A stretch of DNA of 64,000 nucleotides, taken from assembly GCF_015277815.1 (NCBI RefSeq), contig NZ_CP063813.1:2852001-2916000 (forward strand). The letters are read 5' to 3'. A program made the translations under genes and the position numbers. Numbering within the stretch: the stretch's first letter is position 1; each line of letters opens with the position of its first letter. This document shows, in pieces, positions 24,798 to 32,505 of the stretch. The DNA is from Microbacterium atlanticum. GTDB taxonomy: Bacteria > Actinomycetota > Actinomycetes > Actinomycetales > Microbacteriaceae. Below the pieces are notes generated by a model, which saw only the letters and a list, made by a program, of their open reading frames with translations, had not been told where the DNA came from and made no database searches.

Positions 24798-26111
24798 ATG
24801 CCGAACAACCGTTACATGCGCTTCGTGGCGATGCTGATGACCGGACCCACGCAGCACCACACCGCTGCGTGGCGACACCCCGAGTCCGTCAACGCTCACC
24901 TTGACCCGCAATGGTGGCAGGAGATCGCACGGACACTCGAACGAGGGCACTTCGACGGACTGTTCCTGGCCGACACCCTCACGTTCGGCAACACGGGAAT
25001 CGCCGACAAGGGCGGACAGATCGCCCTGCTCGATCCCCTTCCGCTGATCGCTCTGATGGCACAGGCGACGTCGCGGATCGGTCTGGGCGTGACCGTGTCG
25101 ACGACCTTCATCCCGCCGTACGCGATCGCCCGCGCTCTGTCGACGCTCGATATCATCAGTGGCGGACGCCTCGCCTGGAACGTCGTGACCTCATGGAACG
25201 AGGGCGAGGCGAAGGCGATGGGCCAGGACACGCTGCCCCCGCGCGAGGCTCGCTACCAGCGCGCTCACGAGATCCTCGAGCTCTGCATGAAGTTCTGGAG
25301 CTCCTGGAATGGCGCCCAGGTGATCGCCGACAAGGCCTCGGGGCGGTTCATCGAGACGTCGGCGATCGATCCCATCGCGTTCGAGGGCGAGTTCGTGGCG
25401 GCATCCGGCTACTTCTCGACCCCGCCCGCACCGCAGGGGCACCCCGTCATCATGCAGGCAGGATCGTCGCCTGCAGGCCGTGACTTCGCCGCCCGCTGGG
25501 CGGAGCTCGTCTTCACGCTGCAGAACGATCTCGAGGACATGCAGGCGTTCTACACCGATATGAAGACGCGCACCGCGGACTACGGTCGCGAACCCGGCGA
25601 GCTCGCGATCCTCACCTCTATCGATCCCATCATCGGTGAGACGAGCGAGATCGCGCGCGAGAAGCAGGAGTACATCAACAGCCTGGTCGAATGGGATGTC
25701 GCGGTCGCGACGATCAAGAATCACCTCGGGATCGATATCCGCGAACTCCCGCTCGACAAGCCGGTGAGTTCTCTGACGGATGACGCCCTCTCGATCGGAG
25801 CGCTCGAGGTGCTCATCAAGGGCGCGCAGCGCGAGAATCTGACGCTGCGCGAGGCGGCATTCCGCTATGCGACGAGCGACCTCACCCCGCAGGTCGTCGG
25901 AACGCCGGAGGAGGTCGCCGATCAGCTCGAGGCGTACTTCACCGCCGACGGCTGCGACGGATTCATCGTCACGCCGACTCAGATGCCCGGCACGTTCGAG
26001 GCGTTCACGCGCTCGGTGATGCCCATCCTGCAGAAGCGTGGATTCATCGACCCCGGCCTCGACGGCCGGACATTCCGCCGGCACCTGCGCGCCACTCCTG
26101 CTGCGAACTGA
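24798..26111 (+). CDS. FMN-dependent monooxygenase, NtaA/SnaA/DszA family (luciferase-like)
   Basis: 437 residues; ATG 24798 with aggaagg upstream. A bacterial-luciferase fold of the nitrilotriacetate-monooxygenase branch: family stretches include FDGLFLADTL, RIGLGVTVSTTF and LDIISGGRLAWNVVTS, and the length fits. Members use FMNH2 supplied by a partner reductase and O2 to cleave C-N, C-S or ring bonds (NtaA, EmoA, DszA, RutA-like and riboflavin-cleaving RcaE-type enzymes). The likely partner is the FMN reductase three genes downstream. Nine bp separate it from the next gene. Confidence 0.88.
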   Translation: MPNNRYMRFVAMLMTGPTQHHTAAWRHPESVNAHLDPQWWQEIARTLERGHFDGLFLADTLTFGNTGIADKGGQIALLDPLPLIALMAQATSRIGLGVTVSTTFIPPYAIARALSTLDIISGGRLAWNVVTSWNEGEAKAMGQDTLPPREARYQRAHEILELCMKFWSSWNGAQVIADKASGRFIETSAIDPIAFEGEFVAASGYFSTPPAPQGHPVIMQAGSSPAGRDFAARWAELVFTLQNDLEDMQAFYTDMKTRTADYGREPGELAILTSIDPIIGETSEIAREKQEYINSLVEWDVAVATIKNHLGIDIRELPLDKPVSSLTDDALSIGALEVLIKGAQRENLTLREAAFRYATSDLTPQVVGTPEEVADQLEAYFTADGCDGFIVTPTQMPGTFEAFTRSVMPILQKRGFIDPGLDGRTFRRHLRATPAAN

Positions 26112-26120
26112 GAGAAGAAC

Positions 26121-27107
26121 ATGAAAGTACTCGTCACCGGCGGCCTCGGCGTCAACGGCTCTTGGGTGACCCGCGAGCTCATCGAGCGCGGCCATGTCCC
26201 GGTCGTGCTCGAGACGCGCGACGACACCTCGCTGCTCCCCGATCTCGCGGGGAAGTTCCCGATCGTGATCGGCGACATCATGGACCTCGACGGGATGACC
26301 ACCATCCTGCGTGACCACGAGATCGACGCGATCGTCCATCTCGCCGCGCTCATGCCCCCGCGGTGCCAGTCCGATCTGAGACTGGGTTTCGACGTGAACG
26401 CCCTCGGCGCGGTGAACGTCTTCGAGGCAGCGAAGCTCGCCGGCGTCAAGCGCGTCGTCTTCACGAGCTCCAAGTCGGCGTACGGGCGGGTGCCCGTGGG
26501 CCCCCATACCTATCCGACCTACGAGCCGATCTCCGAGGACCACACCTGCGACCCGGTCATCGCGTACGACGTCGGGAAGCTGGCCGCGGAAGGCATGGCC
26601 GCGAACTACCGCCGCGAGCACGGTCTCGAGATCGCGTCGCTGCGGTTCGGGACGATCCTCGCCCCGGGCAAGCTCGCCCGACACGGCGAGGTCGCCCTGC
26701 TCAGTCGCATTCTCGAGAACGCGCTAGCCGGTGAACGCACCGTGATCGAGCGCGGGGGCGATGAGGTCGACGACATCATGTTCGTCGCCGACGTGGTGGC
26801 CGGCATCGTCGCGGCCCTCGAAGCGCCGAAGGTGCCGAGCCCGGTCTACAACATCGCCACCGGCATCGGAACGTCGCTGTACGAGTTCGCCGACGCCGTG
26901 CGGCGTGCGGTTCCAGGAGCACAGATCGAGATCGGTCCGGGTCTGGACTACTACGGATACGACGTCACCTATTACACGGTGTCGGACATCACCCGGGCCC
27001 GCACGGAACTCGGATACGAGCCTGCCTACGGCATCGATGACGCCATCGGCGCCTACATCGACGCCGCGCGCCGGCTCCGTGCAACGGAATCGATCGCCAC
27101 GATCTGA
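26121..27107 (+). CDS. NAD-dependent epimerase/dehydratase (extended SDR)
   Basis: 328 residues. N-terminal Rossmann motif GGLGVNGSWV, a conserved acidic stretch (GDIMDLDGM), SSKSAYG and the YxxxK pair in YDVGKLAAE (about residues 152-156). Extended SDRs act on nucleotide sugars but also on alcohols and ketones in catabolic clusters; there is no sugar-nucleotide context here, so a pathway dehydrogenase or isomerase role is likelier. It sits 9 bp after the monooxygenase and 21 bp before an FAD oxidase in the same operon. Confidence 0.82.
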   Translation: MKVLVTGGLGVNGSWVTRELIERGHVPVVLETRDDTSLLPDLAGKFPIVIGDIMDLDGMTTILRDHEIDAIVHLAALMPPRCQSDLRLGFDVNALGAVNVFEAAKLAGVKRVVFTSSKSAYGRVPVGPHTYPTYEPISEDHTCDPVIAYDVGKLAAEGMAANYRREHGLEIASLRFGTILAPGKLARHGEVALLSRILENALAGERTVIERGGDEVDDIMFVADVVAGIVAALEAPKVPSPVYNIATGIGTSLYEFADAVRRAVPGAQIEIGPGLDYYGYDVTYYTVSDITRARTELGYEPAYGIDDAIGAYIDAARRLRATESIATI

Positions 27108-27128
27108 GCGCCCGAAGAGGAAGTTCGC

Positions 27129-28541
27129 ATGACCTACGCCGATACGTTTGAGATCACATTCACCGGAGAGATCCTCCGTCCCGGCGATCCCAGCTACGAA
27201 GAGCGCCGGTTCGGCTACAATCGCCGGTTCCCGAGTGCTCCCGCCGTGATCGCTCGCCCGCGCACCACAGCGGACATCTCTGCTGCGGTCATCTACGCCC
27301 GTGAGATGGGGTGGGAGTTCGCCGTTCGCGGGGGCGGACATCACACTGGTGGGATCAGTGCGACAGATGGCCTCCTTCTCGACATGGGACTCATGAACGA
27401 GGTGAAGGCTGACCCGGAGACGGCAACGCTGCGCTTGCAGGGTGGTGCCCTCATGGGCGCAGTGCAAGCCGAAGCCACCCGCATCGGAATGGGGGCTGCC
27501 CTCGGTGTCAACTCCACCCCGGGGATCGGCGTCATCATCGGCGGTGGACTCGGATATCTTTCCCCGAAGCACGGGTGGGGCTGCGACAACATCGTCAGCG
27601 CCGAACTCGTCACTGCGAATGGTGACGTGGTCCATGTATCCGCGGAGAGCCATCCTGAACTGCTGCGAGGCGTGCGGGGCGCGGCGGCGAACTTCGGTGT
27701 CGTGAGCTCGCTCGAAATCGCTCTGCACACCGTTCCCGCCACGGTTCTCGCCGGTGGGATGCTGTGGGTGGGACGTGAACGCGCGCGTGCCGCGATCGAG
27801 TGGCTGCGATCGTTCCGGGAGACCGCATCCGAGGACCTCGCGTTCTACGCGACGTTGGAGTGGGTCGGCGGATCGCGAGGGGTTCCCGCCGATCTGGTCG
27901 GCCAGCCCGGCCTGAGCATCATCGTGTGCCACGTCGGCGAGGCCGCGGCAGCCGCGTCCGAGATCGGTGAGATCCGCCGCACCATTCCGGCCGATCTGGA
28001 CGACGTCCGCCAAATGACTTTCCTCGCCGTGCACGGCTCCATGGAGGACATGATCACAGAGCGCGGCGAGTACAAGGCGGAAGACGACGAGGTGCTGACG
28101 TCGCTGAGCGATGAGGCGCTCGACGCCCTGTTCGCCGGCCTCGATCTGTTGTCGAGTGCTCCGGATGCGACGACGGAACGCGCGATCCAGCTCTACCCGG
28201 AGGCCTGCGCGATCGCACGGGGCGACGTCGCGACGAGCGCGCTGGGTGTTCGCGGTGCGACCCAGTGGGCGGTGCACAGCGGTTCGTACTTCTCGGATCT
28301 CGCGCACACCGACGACGAGCAGGGCTGGGCCTCCGGCGTCGTGGCCTCGGTACGTGCGACCCCCGCGGGAACCGGCAGCCCGGGCACCGTGAACTGGATC
28401 GGCGTCATGACGCCGGAACGCGCGCGCGCCGCCTATGCGAACACCTACGACGATCTGGCCGCGCTCAAGGCGGTGTGGGACCCGACGAACTTCTTCCGCC
28501 GCAACGCCAACATCGTCCCGGCAGGCGGTTCCGAGCGGTGA
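27129..28541 (+). CDS. BBE-type FAD-dependent oxidoreductase 2
   Basis: 470 residues. FAD PCMH domain with the covalent-link His in VRGGGHHTGG (His71), GGGLGYLSPKHGWG in the middle and the BBE tail WDPTNFFRRNANI. As in the other two copies, no Cys is visible at the second flavin-linking site (PGIGVIIGGGLG). It is the most divergent of the three BBE proteins here; its N terminus lacks the roughly 30-residue leader seen in the other two. The stop overlaps the FMN reductase start by 4 bp (GTGA). Confidence 0.88.
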   Translation: MTYADTFEITFTGEILRPGDPSYEERRFGYNRRFPSAPAVIARPRTTADISAAVIYAREMGWEFAVRGGGHHTGGISATDGLLLDMGLMNEVKADPETATLRLQGGALMGAVQAEATRIGMGAALGVNSTPGIGVIIGGGLGYLSPKHGWGCDNIVSAELVTANGDVVHVSAESHPELLRGVRGAAANFGVVSSLEIALHTVPATVLAGGMLWVGRERARAAIEWLRSFRETASEDLAFYATLEWVGGSRGVPADLVGQPGLSIIVCHVGEAAAAASEIGEIRRTIPADLDDVRQMTFLAVHGSMEDMITERGEYKAEDDEVLTSLSDEALDALFAGLDLLSSAPDATTERAIQLYPEACAIARGDVATSALGVRGATQWAVHSGSYFSDLAHTDDEQGWASGVVASVRATPAGTGSPGTVNWIGVMTPERARAAYANTYDDLAALKAVWDPTNFFRRNANIVPAGGSER

Positions 28542-29068
28542 CCCTCCGCGTGACCGTCGTGGTCGGCAACCCCAAGCCGATGTCGCGGACTCGTCATGTG
28601 GCCGAGGCGCTGGTGGCAGAACTACTGACGCCCGACGCTTACGAGTCGACGGTGCTCGAACTCGCCGACTACGCCGACCGGCTGTTCGATTTGTCGGCCG
28701 AGGACGTCGCGGCGTGGAACCGAGCGGTGGCCGAGAGTGATCTGGTGGTGTTCGCCTCGCCCACGTACAAAGCCACCTATTCCGGGCTGCTGAAGGCATT
28801 CCTCGACCGCTACCCATCGAACGGTCTTGCGGGGGTCGTCGCGATCCCGTTGCACACCGGCGCCGATGCCCAGCACTCCCTCGGCGCGAACGTCAGCCTG
28901 AGCCCCTTGCTCACCGAGCTCGGCGCAGTCGTGCCCGGCCGGGGCCTGTACGTGCCGATGACGCAGTACGAAGAGCTCGACAGCGTCGTGCGGGAGCTCG
29001 CCGCGACATACGGGATCAACATCGCCCGCGTCGCTGGGCTCGCTGACGCCGTCAGCCGCTCGACCTGA
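28538..29068 (+). CDS. NAD(P)H-dependent FMN reductase (flavodoxin-like)
   Basis: 176 residues from GTG 28538, overlapping the upstream stop. It starts VTVVVGNPKPMSRTRHVAEAL, the phosphate-binding loop of the NADPH-dependent FMN reductase family, and continues with SPTYKATYSGLLKAFLDR, its usual second signature. Members include SsuE- and MsuE-type partners that reduce FMN for two-component monooxygenases. It is the only obvious flavin reductase in the window, so it may serve the NtaA-like enzyme at 24798 and the group-D enzyme at 20788. Last gene of the operon. Confidence 0.88.
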   Translation: MTLRVTVVVGNPKPMSRTRHVAEALVAELLTPDAYESTVLELADYADRLFDLSAEDVAAWNRAVAESDLVVFASPTYKATYSGLLKAFLDRYPSNGLAGVVAIPLHTGADAQHSLGANVSLSPLLTELGAVVPGRGLYVPMTQYEELDSVVRELAATYGINIARVAGLADAVSRST

Positions 29069-29173
29069 CCGTCCCGGCGTCCCGCAGCTCAGCACCATCC
29101 CGCTTCACGGCAGCAGAAGCGCTGCCAGACGCCGATCCGGCGGCGTTTGCGCGGAGATCGATGTCCGCGAAGT

Positions 29174-29213
29174 GCGAACTCCTGTGAAAACGGACGGACG
29201 CACCGGAGTTCGC
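29174..29213. terminator. Candidate hairpin between convergent genes
   Basis: 9-bp perfect inverted repeat gcgaactcc/ggagttcgc with a long 22-nt loop, about 100 bp past the FMN reductase stop and 16 bp from the convergent SnoaL gene. Confidence 0.4.
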
Positions 29214-29229
29214 CCCTCACATGCGTTCT

Positions 29230-29601
29230 TCACTCAAACCGGGCGTCCGCCGGATCCGCTGCCCACACCAGCTCCCACATACGCACGATCAGCCCGTCGC
29301 GGTACTTGACGACGAACAGCGTCTCGTTCGCGCGGGGCGCCTCACCCACACGGGTCGTCGTGAGCCAGAACCGTCCGGCGACACCGTCGGGCGATTCGAC
29401 CCACGCCTCCTCATCGAACTCGACCGTGGTCTCGATCGTGCGCTCGTAGACCGCCTCGTGCCCTGAGCGCACCACTTCGAAGTCCTGCACCTGACCGTTG
29501 AAAGACAGTTGCAGATCAGGATGGAAGTACTCGCCGAAACGCGCGGCATCGCGGGCGATGGAGACGTTCTCAAACATTTCGCGCAGCTTCTCGATGTACA
29601 T
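29230..29601 (-). CDS. SnoaL-like / NTF2-fold protein
   Basis: 123 residues: MYIEKLREMFENVSIARDAA then FGEYFHPDLQLSFNGQVQDF, the typical opening of SnoaL-type proteins, and a C-terminal beta region (ETLFVVKYRDGLIVRMWELV). The fold covers cyclases, isomerases, dehydratases and proteins of unknown role. It stands alone, convergent to the large operon, and its ribosome binding site (ggcggt) is weak. Function unknown. Confidence 0.65.
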   Translation of the reverse strand: MYIEKLREMFENVSIARDAARFGEYFHPDLQLSFNGQVQDFEVVRSGHEAVYERTIETTVEFDEEAWVESPDGVAGRFWLTTTRVGEAPRANETLFVVKYRDGLIVRMWELVWAADPADARFE

Positions 29602-29788
29602 ACCGCCATCGTGACGAACCGACGACCTGTGCGCACTCCCGCGTTCCGCTGGTCAATCCACACGGAAAGCGCCCCCATGCGTCAAGCGCGGTGAGGGCTC
29701 CGAGGTCGGGTTCGATCACCTCCTCGGTGTCGGGTTCGCCGACGCGGCATGCGGCGACATCGTTCCCCGGCGATAGTCAGTCGAGGCG

Positions 29789-30838
29789 TCACTTGGTGAG
29801 CTTGAGCGCCTTCAGCCATCGCGGATCGGTCGTGCGGTCCACCGAGATCGCGCCGATGCTGATGTCGCCGTCGAGAAGCGCCGCGGTATCGGAGTCGCGG
29901 TCGATGTTCGCTCCGGTCTCGAGGTAGGTGAAGGTGTAGCCGCCGCTGCCGTCAGTGACGTACGTGAGGTTGCCGAGGGGCGCATCGCCGACCTCGGTCC
30001 ATCGCGCGGAGGGCGTCTCACCGTCCGTGATGTTCGGGACGTTGATGTTGAGGAGCACCCCGTCCAGGCCGAGCTGCTCCGCGCGATGGCGGTCGAACAG
30101 CCGAGCGGCCGTCGCAGCGGCGAAGTCGGCGGCAACCTCGTAGGTGCGGTCGGTCGGCGGATAGTAGCTGTTGGCCGGGCCGTCTGCACTGACCGCGATC
30201 GCCGGTACGCCGTACTCCGTCGCTGTGGTCGCCGCGCCGATGGTGCCGGACATATTCACGTAGATGTCCGTATTCGACCCGGAGTTGATTCCTGTGAACA
30301 CCAGGTCGGGACCGTCAGACCACCCGGACAACCCGGGCAGGAACGCCCGCAGGGCAACTTCGATCGTGTCCGCCGGCGTCGCCGACTCCGTCTCCGGCGC
30401 GCATTGCGCAGCGGCGCAGACGCCGAGCACGAGGCCTTGCGAAGGTGCGTCTCGGCAATCATCCTCGAAGCCGACCGGAAAGACTGTCGGAGCCGCCAAC
30501 GAGACGCGCGGCGCCACCGAAACGGATCGGCCCTTGCCGCTCTGCTGCTGCCACGGAGCGATCACCACGACGTCGGCACCCGCTTCACACAGCGCCTCGC
30601 GGAGCAGATAGAGTCCGCGACCGTCGGACCCGTCCGCCTCTGCCGCCTGCACCGAGTCGTCATTCGAGATCAAGATGCGCTTGCCCGCGAGTGAGCCAAG
30701 GTCATCTCTGTTGTCCGCCGGTGGCGCGGCGTACGCCGCCATCGCCGGGAGAGCGAGCCCAGCCGCGAGGATCGCTGCCACAGCGACCATTCTGACCCTA
30801 CGAAAAGCGCCAGCAGTGCGTTGCCCGAAGCGATGCAT
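29789..30838 (-). CDS. Secreted SurE-like 5'-nucleotidase/phosphatase
   Basis: 349 residues from ATG 30838 with gaaggag upstream. Residues 1 to about 37 form a Sec signal peptide (basic start, hydrophobic VAVAAILAAGLALPAMA, cleavage after AYA). The mature part starts with the SurE motif KRILISNDDS (metal-binding DD), has SGKGRSVS and GINSGSN at the expected places, and is longer than the roughly 250-residue cytoplasmic SurE. The signal peptide makes it an exported phosphatase, perhaps for phosphate or nucleoside scavenging. It looks monocistronic. Confidence 0.85.
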   Translation of the reverse strand: MHRFGQRTAGAFRRVRMVAVAAILAAGLALPAMAAYAAPPADNRDDLGSLAGKRILISNDDSVQAAEADGSDGRGLYLLREALCEAGADVVVIAPWQQQSGKGRSVSVAPRVSLAAPTVFPVGFEDDCRDAPSQGLVLGVCAAAQCAPETESATPADTIEVALRAFLPGLSGWSDGPDLVFTGINSGSNTDIYVNMSGTIGAATTATEYGVPAIAVSADGPANSYYPPTDRTYEVAADFAAATAARLFDRHRAEQLGLDGVLLNINVPNITDGETPSARWTEVGDAPLGNLTYVTDGSGGYTFTYLETGANIDRDSDTAALLDGDISIGAISVDRTTDPRWLKALKLTK

Positions 30839-31030
30839 TATTCTCCTTCGATTCCGCGAGATACCCGAACTCACGCCGTCCGCGCGCTCCGTTGCCCTCG
30901 ATCGTGGGCATCACGGTAGTGCTCGCCCGCGACGCCCACCGGCCATCATCTCGGTGATCGGACCGGAATCGCTCTGCCGCCTCTCCGTCGCAGCCGGCCG
31001 GTCAGAGCCGGCGCAGGGACGAGCCGCGGC

Positions 31031-32431
31031 TCATGCCCGCCACACGCCGGCGTTGAGGATGCCGGCCGGGTCGAACGCGCCGCGCAGCGCCTCGACCGCA
31101 CCGCGATACTCCGCGCTCCACGCAGCGGCTGCGAGTTGCGACGACGTGCCCTGATGGAACTCCGTGGATGCTCCGCGCCGCGTGAGGAAGCGCACGCAGT
31201 CGTGCATCAGCTCCACCACAGCGAGGGAGTCCTCCGGCTGCTGCGCCAGAACGAGACTGAGGCTCGTGTACACGGCGTGGCGGGTGTGCGGGGCGTAGTA
31301 GGGCTGGACCGAGATCAAGGCCCCCAAGCCCAACTCCTCCGCGCGCGAGCCCGCATGGGCCGCCAGGTCGCGGTAGAGCTTACGAAAGCCGGCACGGGGC
31401 GCGACGAAGGCGACGATCTCACGCCGCCTGTTCAGGAAGACATCCGCCCAGGCTCCCCCGGGCTCGCCCATCGCGATAGCTTCGAGACGGTATTCCTCCG
31501 GTCCTGCCTCTCCGCCCCAGCGCGTCGCCACACGCTCGATCGCCGCGGTCTTGCGTTCGAGCGCCTCACGCCCGCCCGCCTCGACACGGGCGATCAGCGT
31601 CCACTGCGGCCGAGGCGAAACGCCCACCGATGCGTACGGAATGTCGACGAGACCCATGAGCTCCGTCATCGCTCCCCACGCGGCATCCTCACCGGGAAAG
31701 ACCCAAGCCGCACCGCCTGTGGCGGGCGGCAGCGGTTCGAGGCACAGCGTCGCCTCGACCTTGACGCCGAGGATGCCACCGTCCCCCAAGAAGACACCCG
31801 TCAGGTTCGGGCCGCCGAGCCCCGGGAAGGTGTCGTGAGCAGCGTGGACGTTCGACCCGCCGGCGCCGGTGCGCAGCAGAGCCCCGGTGGGCAGCGCCAC
31901 GACAAGCCCCGCCACGCTCTGGACGTTCCCACCGGTGACGGAGCTCCGCGCCGGCACTCCCCCGCCCACCACACCGCTGAGCGCGCCGCCGAGGGTCGTG
32001 CGGCGGACGGGAACAGCCACCGTCTGCACGCGGAGGCCGGCTTCCGCCACGATGCGCGTGAGTTCGCTGTTCAGGACCCCTGCCTGCGCGGTCACCGTCA
32101 GATTCTCGGCGTCGACCGCGAGCACGCGGTCGAGCCGTCGCGTCTCGATCACGGTGACGTGGTCTGCGTCGGAGAAGGCGAAGCCGGACACCGAGAATCC
32201 CGCGCCGCGCGTCACCACAGCCGTGCGCTGCTGCGTCGCCACGGCGAGCGCCGCAGCGACCTCCTCCGGCGTGCCCGGACTGACAACGATCGCGGGAGCG
32301 CTCGCAGGCGTGTGTCCGTGCCCGCGCCCGAATTCTGACAGGTCGTCGCCCGGATCGGAGACCCGCACGTGCGCGGCGCCAACGATCCCGGCGAACTTCT
32401 CGACGAGGGGGGAGCTCACTTGCGTCTGCAT
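31031..32431 (-). CDS. FAD-binding PCMH-type oxidoreductase (GlcD/VAO-like)
   Basis: 466 residues; ATG 32431 with gagg about 8 nt upstream. PCMH-type FAD domain (PAIVVSPGTPEEVAAALAVA, VTRGAGFSVSG, TTLGGALSGVVGGG) and a C-terminal substrate domain ending AFDPAGILNAGVW. It differs from the three BBE proteins: no GGH flavin-linking His and no BBE tail, placing it nearer the glycolate/lactate oxidase and vanillyl-alcohol oxidase groups. A 50-bp perfect palindrome lies 17 bp upstream. It follows BBE oxidase 3 on the same strand, probably in one transcript unless the palindrome terminates it. Confidence 0.82.
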   Translation of the reverse strand: MQTQVSSPLVEKFAGIVGAAHVRVSDPGDDLSEFGRGHGHTPASAPAIVVSPGTPEEVAAALAVATQQRTAVVTRGAGFSVSGFAFSDADHVTVIETRRLDRVLAVDAENLTVTAQAGVLNSELTRIVAEAGLRVQTVAVPVRRTTLGGALSGVVGGGVPARSSVTGGNVQSVAGLVVALPTGALLRTGAGGSNVHAAHDTFPGLGGPNLTGVFLGDGGILGVKVEATLCLEPLPPATGGAAWVFPGEDAAWGAMTELMGLVDIPYASVGVSPRPQWTLIARVEAGGREALERKTAAIERVATRWGGEAGPEEYRLEAIAMGEPGGAWADVFLNRRREIVAFVAPRAGFRKLYRDLAAHAGSRAEELGLGALISVQPYYAPHTRHAVYTSLSLVLAQQPEDSLAVVELMHDCVRFLTRRGASTEFHQGTSSQLAAAAWSAEYRGAVEALRGAFDPAGILNAGVWRA

Positions 32432-32448
32432 GACAAACCTCGGATCGG

Positions 32449-32498
32449 CTGATCATCACGAGGGCGATCCGCGCGCGGATCGCCCTCGTGATGATCAG
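32449..32498. promoter_or_regulatory. 50-bp perfect palindrome between two FAD-oxidase genes
   Basis: 25 bp (starting ctgatcatcacgagggcgat) followed directly by their exact reverse complement, with no mismatch and no spacer. It starts 7 bp after the BBE oxidase stop (32506, minus strand) and ends 17 bp before the next gene's start. As RNA it would be a very stable hairpin (terminator or processing site); as DNA, an extended operator. Confidence 0.85.
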
Positions 32499-32505
32499 GG
32501 TGGCG

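Noticed and set aside
23373..24950. 525-codon minus-strand frame opposite the M29/NicX-like gene
   Set aside because: Pro/Arg/Leu-rich shadow created by the extreme codon bias of the sense gene; no start signal or domain.
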